A model generated the notes under the pieces. That model was not told the origin of the DNA and did not search any database. It worked only from the letters and a program-made list of their open reading frames with translations. A program made the translations under genes and the position numbers. Of a stretch of DNA of 64,000 bases, positions 57,750 to 64,000 are shown piece by piece (positions within the stretch are counted from its first letter, which is position 1; every line of letters starts with the position of its first letter). Source of the stretch: Lactarius indigo (lineage: Eukaryota > Basidiomycota > Agaricomycetes > Russulales > Russulaceae); assembly GCA_025766275.1 (NCBI GenBank), contig JAFKAC010000072.1, forward strand, positions 62,001 to 126,000, read 5' to 3'.

Positions 57750-58240
57750 CAGTTGCTGCCAATAAGCTTGCAGTGACCCAATAAGTTTCTGCTGATAAAC
57801 TTACAATGGCCCAATCAGGTGCTGCCGATAAGCTCGCAGTGGCCTATCAGTTGCTGCCCATAAACCTGTTGCTGCCGATCAAGTTGCAGTGGCCCAATCA
57901 AGTGCTACCGATAAAATTACAATGGCCCAATCAGGTGCTGCCGATGAATTCACAGTAGCCCAATAAGTTGCTACCAATAAACTTACAACAGCCCAATCAG
58001 GTGCTGCTGATAAACTTGCACCAGCCTAATTAGGTGATGCTGATAAATTTTGTGGTAGCCCAATAGCCCAATCAGGTGCCGCTGATAAGCTCACAGCAGC
58101 CTAATCAGATCATGGCCATAAGCTTGCCATGGCCCAATCAGCAACTTTTGATATATTTGGAATGGTCCAGTCAGGTGCTACCGATAAGCTTGTAGCAGCC
58201 TACCCGATAATGCAATAAACTCGTAGCTGCCCAATCAGAC
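57750..58240 (+). repeat. 33-bp minisatellite, right copy
   Basis: Paralogue of 545-1035 with the same order of variant units and a small difference at the left edge (one unit fewer). Conserved variant order shows the array was duplicated whole. Confidence 0.85.
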
Positions 58241-58614
58241 ACTGCTAGGAGAAACACTGTGATGACCTATATTATATACCCACACTAGCTGCCAACAGAA
58301 CCTGAACGCTCTGATAGGACAGTTGACAATATATCTGCATGGGCCATGATTACAGACCTGCATATGCGCTCTGTACCACCCCCCCCTGGATCTACTACCA
58401 GCTCTTTTCCATGTCAACATCCATGCTCGGTCTAACCAAAGATGAACAAACTCTTCACCACCATGCTGCTATGCTCAAAAATGGGCTAGAAGCATACTGC
58501 ACATGCACACACCAAGACGAAATAAAGTGGAAGAATTTATTGAGAGCATGCTTGGTATCCTAGTGTGCTTTCCATCTGCTTCTACAAGCTAAGCTCAGAT
58601 GTTTCTAGAGAGAA

Positions 58615-59490
58615 TTGATGAACTATTTTGTTGATGCAAATACAAGAAGTCCTACACCTCCCCATGTTCACCCACTCCTATTGAGCCTTGCTTTGATGTT
58701 CAACGAGTCTGAAACCTTTCTGAACATGAGAGCTGTCTCTGAGGATAATTCAAAGGTGTTAAGTAGCAACTATTATACTTCACCCAAAGATCTTCCACCA
58801 CTGGACATACATCTACCTGGTCAAAATGGTATGGTACTGTTCTCTGATGTTCATGGGTCTCTACTTACATCGGCAGCTTCCTGTGGCAAATGTATGGCAC
58901 CTAAGCTTCAAGAAGGTTCAGCGATGGTAAGTAATGTAGCAATGAGTATCCCATCGGCAGCTTCCATTCTGGAATCTATGGCACCTGAACCTCAAGACGA
59001 TTCAACAGAGGTTGACCATTCAATAGTCACTATTCCTAGCAATGGGAAGAAGCAGCAGTGTGCTGCTGGTGGCAGTCTTCGGAGTGAGTCCCATATTTTA
59101 TCCCACAGATGCACTGAGAAATAAAATTGCTGCCAAAGAAATTGTCACAAGATTGGCAGAAAAACAAAAAGCTGCCAATGACTGTACTAAAGCAATCACC
59201 GGTACTATGCCAAAGAGACAAGATAATGGAAACATAAGTGATTGGATTGAAACATAAAGCTGGCCCAAAGATCCAAGATCTATTATTCCTGCAGGTTCTA
59301 CATGACACTCCAAATACCTGTAGTTCAAAAGTAGCTAGGCTACGAGATAAAGCCAAGGGTAAGATGGCTAAGCACACAAACCTGCCAATGGGAGATGGGC
59401 CAAATATCAGGGACGAAGAGAAGCAGTCCAAGACAGTGTTTATAAAGGACAAGCCTTTGCCCCAAGAAAAAAACACCAATGAAAGCAGGG
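58615..59490 (+). CDS. Hypothetical spliced gene, right copy, 3' truncated
   Basis: Frame-conserved relative of 1420-2290, starting MMNYFVDANTRSPTPP. The candidate introns are kept (GTATGGTACTG to TACATCGGCAG; GTAAGTAATG to CCATCGGCAG) and the second donor is closer to consensus than in the left copy. The coiled-coil 3' part is missing because LTR-E sequence begins at 59496. Confidence 0.45.
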
Positions 59491-59495
59491 AGGAA

Positions 59496-59612
59496 TGTTA
59501 CACCCTAGCAGGGGCGTAGGTTCTAGAGGTTCTGAATCACACAAGTATCAAGCAAAGACGTCTATTGTCTTATTGCTATGAAATATGAGTGATAAAGGTG
59601 TCGCACAAGGTG
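59496..59612 (-). repeat. LTR-E fragment, reverse orientation
   Basis: TGTTACACCCTAGCAGGGGC on the plus strand is the reverse complement of the end of LTR-E (19433). It runs into G4 coding sequence near 59612, so LTR-E is probably the LTR of family G4. Confidence 0.75.
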
Positions 59613-60199
59613 CCCTTTCAGCTCTTGTTTCTTCCAGTCTATGTCTGGGTTTTCGTGTTCAAACCAGGGGTATCCAAAGATCAATCTATCTTCTCCTAGA
59701 CTGGTTACAAAAAATTGAAAAGGAGTTTCCTCTTCTCCTCTTTTTATCCATAACTGGCATGTTTCCATCATGGTGCCATCTTTGTTCAATGATCCATCTA
59801 TGTTTTGGACCAATCTGGGTGGCCTTAAAGGAGTGGTTCCTAACCCAAGTTTTTGGATTAGATTTCAGTCGATCAGGTTGTCTGTTGCACCGCTGTCTAG
59901 CAGCACATTTATGCGAGCTTCTTTGTAGTAAAGGCGAACGAGGACTTTGATTGTCATAGCACTATCATGAACACTGTACATTGAATTGGCCTCCCTGTCA
60001 GCTCTTACAGGTTGGCATCGCAAAAATCCTGGTCTAGGGCATAGTAGCGTCTCTTTTCATCCTCCATCATGCCTTGGACAAGTGCATGGACTTGTCGGAC
60101 TTTGTCTTCAGTTGTGGTAGCAGCCACTGATGAGGTGCTTGCTTCTGGGGTGTATGGGGGTGCAGTGTCCGCTTCTTGGGTGTCTGTGGCTGGCTCCAA
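59613..60199 (-). pseudogene. Ty3 element G4 fragment: gag end and protease
   Basis: The minus strand has a gag end (EDKVRQVHALVQGMMEDEKR to DQDFCDANL, stop TAA at 60005-60007), then pol in the -1 frame: MTIKVLVRLYYKEARINVLL, protease DSGATDNLID, LVQNIDGSLNKDGTMMETCQ and LIFGYPWFEHENPDIDW. Heptamer GGATTTT is at 60023-60029 (complement). One TGA lies near 59870. RT onwards is deleted. Confidence 0.8.
60023..60029 (-). promoter_or_regulatory. Candidate -1 frameshift site GGATTTT (G4)
   Basis: Minus strand gag GAC CAG GAT TTT TGC ... TAA, pol CCA GGA TTT TTG in the -1 frame, leading to the protease. The gag stop is five sense codons downstream. Confidence 0.6.
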
Positions 60200-60343
60200 G
60201 TCAAGTTACCTTATTTAGATATGCTTAGTCAGGTTGATATATCCTGCAGAGGATGGAAAATATCCCTTTAGTCTTATATCCTCCTCTGCAGTCCCCTTGT
60301 GTCCTCTGTGACTCAAGGGCCCTCTATAGGTCGCATTCTAACA
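60197..60343 (-). repeat. 3' LTR of the copia element, truncated
   Basis: Reverse complement of the 256/204-bp solo LTRs: begins TGTTAGAATGCGACC at 60343 and is lost beyond about 60197. It has the single-copy (short) form. The pol reading frame ends inside it: TGT TAG uses the first six bases of the LTR. Confidence 0.9.
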
Positions 60344-63300
60344 GGTTATGGGCCCTGCCCTGATCTTGTAGCCAAGCTCCCCCATGAACTGGCGCATCCA
60401 GAGGATCTCCTTGCCTGCCTCAACAGCAGAGATGTGCTCTGCTTCAGTTGTGGACAAGGCAACCAAGGGCTGCAACTTGGAGCTCCAAGAGACCACTCCA
60501 GAGCCAATCTTGACCACATATCCACCAGTGGACTTGCCATTGTCCGGGTTTCCACCATGATCAGCATCTGAGTAAGTGATGAATGGCTCAGGCGAAGTGG
60601 AGGGCTTGTAGACAAGCTTGTGGTTGATTGTACCCTTCAAATAGCGAAGCACATGCTTGGCTGCTTGCCAATGAGCAGGGCCAGGGTTGGAATTGAATCT
60701 GGCAAGCACTCCGGCAGCATAGGCGATGTCTGGCCTTGTGGTGACTGCCAGATACATCAGGCAGCCTACAACAGAGATGTAGGGGTATTGACGCATTTCT
60801 GAGGCTTCTGCATCATTCTGGGGGCACATGGAGGTGGAAAGACGTGTCCCAGGGTTGAGAGGAGTGGAGACAGGCTTGGAATCGCTCAGACCATGCTCCT
60901 GAAGCAGATTGGAGATGTACTGGCTCTGGGAGATGGAAAGGCAACGATTAGGACGATCTCTGTGGATTTCTAGGCCAAGTAACTGGGTGGTAGGGCCAAG
61001 ATCTCGAAGTTTGAAGTGACTGGAGAGCTCTTGGATGATTGAATCAATCTTGGCTCCATCCTTGCAGACAAGCGTGATATCATCGACAAACACAGGCATT
61101 AAGATCCTGACATCATCCCTGAGGTAGATGTTCCAGACCCTGCCTGTGTGCTTCAAGCCATATAGCGACTTTCTCAGCTTGCAGACATGATCTGGACCAC
61201 CCACTTCAAATCCCTCAGGCTGCAGCATGTAGATCTCTTCCTCCAGAGTGCCATTGAGATAAGCATGAGAGATGTCAATGGAGTGAACATCAAGGTCTTC
61301 AATGGCAGATAAGGCAAGGACAATGCAAATGGTGGAATAGCGAACTGTGGGAGCAAATGTCTCCTTGAAATCAAAGCCAGGATGCTGAGAATAGCCCTTG
61401 GCCACCAATCTGGCCTTGTACCGGTCCAGGGAGCCATCAGCATTGTGCTTCACCTTCATGAACCATCTAGAGCCAATTGCACGCTTCCCAGGTGGCAATT
61501 TGATGATCTCCCAAGTGCCATTGAGTCTGTGAGCCTCCATCTCTTCCTCACAAGCCTTATGCCACAGATCTGCATCAGAGTGACGCTGGGACTGACTGTA
61601 GGATGTGGGCTCAGCTGTGGAGGCTGCACCAGCCTGGATGATGTCAAGGGGATCATCAGAGTCATCATCTTCGTCTGAAGAGACTATTGCTGGTGTGGGC
61701 TCCCTTGGCTGCTTGTAGCGATCTGGGACAGCCCATTGCTCTGGCAGCCACTGATCTCTAGGACATCTGGAGCGCTGGGGATGAGAGGGAGGAGGAGGAA
61801 GATGAGGAAGGCGAGCTGGAGGTGTTGAAGGTGATGGAGATGAAGGAGGAAGGGAATGATAAATGGACTGAGGTGTCTGTGAGTGAAGAGGGGCTGGAGT
61901 GACACTTGGAGGTGGAATGGGAGGAACAGAGGGCAGATCAGAGTCAGTAGACCCATCTCCCCATGAACTGGCATCTGTGACTCAAATGGAGCATCCAGGA
62001 CATCATCTGAGAGGTCTGGGAGCGAAATGGAAGCAGGAGGTGTGTCAAGAAGCAAATCAGGATGAGGGGGAGGCAGGTGGGGTACAGAGTGAGTCTGGAG
62101 CATGAAAAAGTGTTCATCAAAGTCAGCACTCTCTGAGATGACCACCTTCTTGGTCAAGGGATTGTAGAACTTCCATCCCTTGTATCCCTGAGGATATCCA
62201 ATGAATACACATTTCTCCATGTGCGATCCAAGGCTGCCAAGTGGTCGCTTATCTCTCTGGATCAGCACATAAGCAGTACAGCCCCAGACACGAAGCCTAG
62301 ACAGATCTGGCTTGCTCTCAATGAATGCCTCATGAGGTGTGCTGCCTGGGACCGCTGAAGTGAGTAGTTTGTTGCTAGTGTGAATGAAAGCGGCCAGAGC
62401 TTCGCCCCAGAAGGCTGTGGGCATCCCAGACTCATGCAGCATCGAAATAATACCTTCCTCTATCGTCCTGTTGGCCCTCTCAGCCACTCCATTCTGCTGA
62501 GGCCAATTCCTGGCAGTGTGCTGCCTCTGGATGCCATGCTCAATGCAGAATGCTTCAAACTCGCCAGACATGTACTCCCCACCTTTATCGTCCCTCAGAG
62601 TGCCCAGTTCGCTCCAGTGACATTCTCAGCCCAAGACTTGAGCTGTTTCAAGGCAGCAAATGTCTCAGACTTTCGCTTCAAGAGATAAACAGCCTTGAAG
62701 CACGAGAAGTCATCGATGAATGTGACCCAATAGTGGTACGCTTGGTGTGTAGACACCTTGACAGGGCCATGGACGTCGCTATGGACCAATTGAAGCGGTT
62801 TTGAGGCTCTGGAGGTCGAAGATGGAAAGGGATCTGCATGGATCTTGCCAGCTTTGCAGGCTTCACATACTGGATCAGGATCTGCTTGTGAATCAAGCTT
62901 GAAACCCATCACCAGGTTGCCTGAGAGCAGCTTCTTGATGCCTGCCAAGTGATGGTGGCAGAGGCGACGATGCCAGAGGTCCCAGTCCAATGGGAGGGTG
63001 GTAGCAGATGATAATGAGGCGAACTCTTCCACTGGAATGGTGTCCCCCACCAGATATGCAGCATTTGAAGGTCCAGTCTTCGCTTGAAAGGCAATCTTGT
63101 TGTCCCTGATGAAGTGTAGGGTGTCCTTCTCAATGGAGACGATGAAACGGCGATGGAGAGTGAGATATAAGACAGATAATAGATTACTGCAGAGTGCAGG
63201 GACATATAGGACATTAGTGAGCTCTAGAGGTGCCATTTCTTCGCCATTCACCACAGGATTGAACCGGACCGACCCCACCCCTTCAGAATAGACCACAGAC

Positions 63301-63722
63301 CCATCAGCCAGCCTAATTTCGACTCTTTGCGGCTTCAAATTGCGGATCCAATGACGATTGAATGTCATATGAGCAGAGGCACCAGTGTCTGCATTCCAGG
63401 AAGTGTGAGACTCGTTCTGGAGAGCAGAAAATAGAGCACTTGCTGATGCAGCTGAAGCGGACTGTGGGGCTTCTGGAGGTGACTGGGATGAGATGGTGGC
63501 AATGGGGTTGTCTTCACAGTCCCTAATAAGCACCCTAAGTTCATGAGACATAGCAGTCTTGAGAGCTCCAGCAGCCCTTTCAGCCTTCACCTCCCATCTC
63601 TCCAGCTTATCCTCGTCTGGAGGCGTAGCAGGAGTGATGACATTGCCCTTAGAGTCCAGGACTTCAGGGTTTCCAGCTGGTTTCTTCTCTGAGCCAGAAA
63701 CCAATTGCCAAAGGCCATTGAG
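60338..63722 (-). pseudogene. Ty1/Copia gag-pol polyprotein, frameshifted
   Basis: Minus strand. gag N-terminus (NGLWQLVSGSEKKPA, LERWEVKAERAAGAL) runs into the spacer after DCEDNP, so most of gag is deleted. Then protease WNADTGASAHMT; GAG-pre-integrase LWHRRLCHHHLAGIKKLL and CEACKAGK; integrase HSDVHGPVKV, YWVTFIDDFS, then after a frameshift near 62590 QQNGVAERANRTIEEG; the target tail AYVLIQRDKRPLGSLGSHME; another frameshift near 61965 in a Pro-rich linker; RT GSRWFMKVKHNADGSLDRYK, YLNGTLEEEIYMLQPEGFE, KSLYGLK, VFVDDITL; RNase H YSDADHGGNPDNGKSTGGYV and VALSTTEAEHISAVEAGKEI. The RT-RNase H part (60338-61540, 400 codons) is uninterrupted, though about 20 residues between KSLYGLK and VFVDD seem deleted. 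It decays by indels, not TGA. Confidence 0.93.
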
Positions 63723-63860
63723 CAGGGGTGGATGGTGCACTGGACTTTTGCCACCCCCTACCTTGTTCTGGGGAATGTCACGTGTGTCGGACCCTGGGTT
63801 CGATCCTGGCAGGAGCCAGACAAGGGCACTCACTACAACACTGCTTTCAGCAACCACCTT
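63723..63860 (+). mobile_element. Probable tRNA-derived SINE (Pol III promoter)
   Basis: GGTTCGATCC at 63797-63806 is a perfect B box, inside CTGGGTTCGATCCTGGCAGG. TGGTGCACTGG at 63733-63743 resembles an A box, 64 nt upstream, longer than usual. The stretch begins where copia gag similarity stops. No tRNA cloverleaf can be drawn with confidence and the 3' end is not defined. Confidence 0.4.
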
Positions 63861-64000
63861 CCTTTCCCGCCCTGCCCCCAACACCACCAAACACCTCTGG
63901 CCAGCATGGCCACGCACTCACTTCCTACCTGGGCTCTGTCACATGCACCACTGACATCCCATGCCACCAACTATCAACACACTCATTACCATTCTGGGCT
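63861..64000. other. Window end, nothing recognised
   Basis: Pyrimidine-rich sequence (CCTTTCCCGCCCTGCCCCC) that may belong to the SINE tail; no gene. Confidence 0.3.

Larger units (their letters stand above)
57218..59495 (+). repeat. Right copy of the 2.3-kb direct repeat
   Basis: Aligns with 1-2294. It follows the KDZ island directly and is cut at 59495 by a reverse LTR-E fragment. 57218-57745 has no gene that I can support. Confidence 0.9.

Noticed and set aside
63700..63900. A functional tRNA gene at the B box
   Set aside because: No acceptor stem or cloverleaf can be paired around GGTTCGATCC and the A box is too distant.

Overview
The window is a transposon-dense stretch of an agaricomycete basidiomycete genome (short GT-AG introns of roughly 35-60 bp, Ty3 chromoviruses with chromodomains, and a KDZ transposase next to a TET/JBP dioxygenase). 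Family-level resemblance does not let me name the genus. I see no host housekeeping gene; almost every recognisable coding segment belongs to a mobile element or to the KDZ-associated island.

Layout. 1-3.3 kb: partial copy of a 2.3-kb unit (repeated at 57.2-59.5 kb) with a 33-bp minisatellite, then an array of the same short module. 3.5-7.8 kb: minus-strand Ty3 element G1. 8.2-15.8 kb: a solo LTR and the complete 7-kb Ty3 element G2 (388-bp LTRs, target duplication AGTAG), both inside an older repeat. 16-25 kb: a second G1-family copy with a third ORF, whose 3' LTR is interrupted by a solo LTR-B that is itself interrupted by a hAT transposon. 25.8-42.4 kb: three copies of family G3 in both orientations, a G1 tail, gag-like debris and solo LTRs. 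42.4-43.5 kb: satellite of about 213 bp. 43.8-59.5 kb: the KDZ island: a repeat-coded protein, a Zn2Cys6-like gene, a conserved multi-exon gene, a TET/JBP-type 2-oxoglutarate/Fe(II) dioxygenase and a near full-length KDZ transposase of CxC2 type, cut by three small copia solo LTRs. 59.5-64 kb: a fourth Ty3 family fragment (G4) and a Ty1/copia element carrying a probable tRNA-derived SINE.

Main themes. (1) Nearly all in-frame stops in the Ty3 pol/gag genes are TGA at positions where relatives carry Arg, the expected scar of CpG methylation and deamination (CGA to TGA); the KDZ and TET/JBP genes carry it too. (2) Four Ty3 families place pol in the -1 frame at a RGATTTT/GGGTTTT heptamer a few codons before the gag stop. 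(3) Three families begin their internal region with TTAAG and hold an 11-nt sequence complementary to a site just downstream of a TATTTAA-like box in the LTR, as in Tf1-type self-priming. (4) Two families carry an additional ORF between pol and the 3' LTR with a coiled coil and a shared Cys/His cluster; family G3 instead has a long extension after the chromodomain. (5) A short module (TGGGCCAAT...AGCTCATCGGCAG) is amplified in three arrays beside the KDZ island.

Together the window shows a candidate methylation-writing and -erasing landscape: methylation-scarred retroelements next to a transposon encoding a putative 5-methylcytosine oxidase. Frame and boundary calls were made by eye; element ages, identities and family names were not computed.
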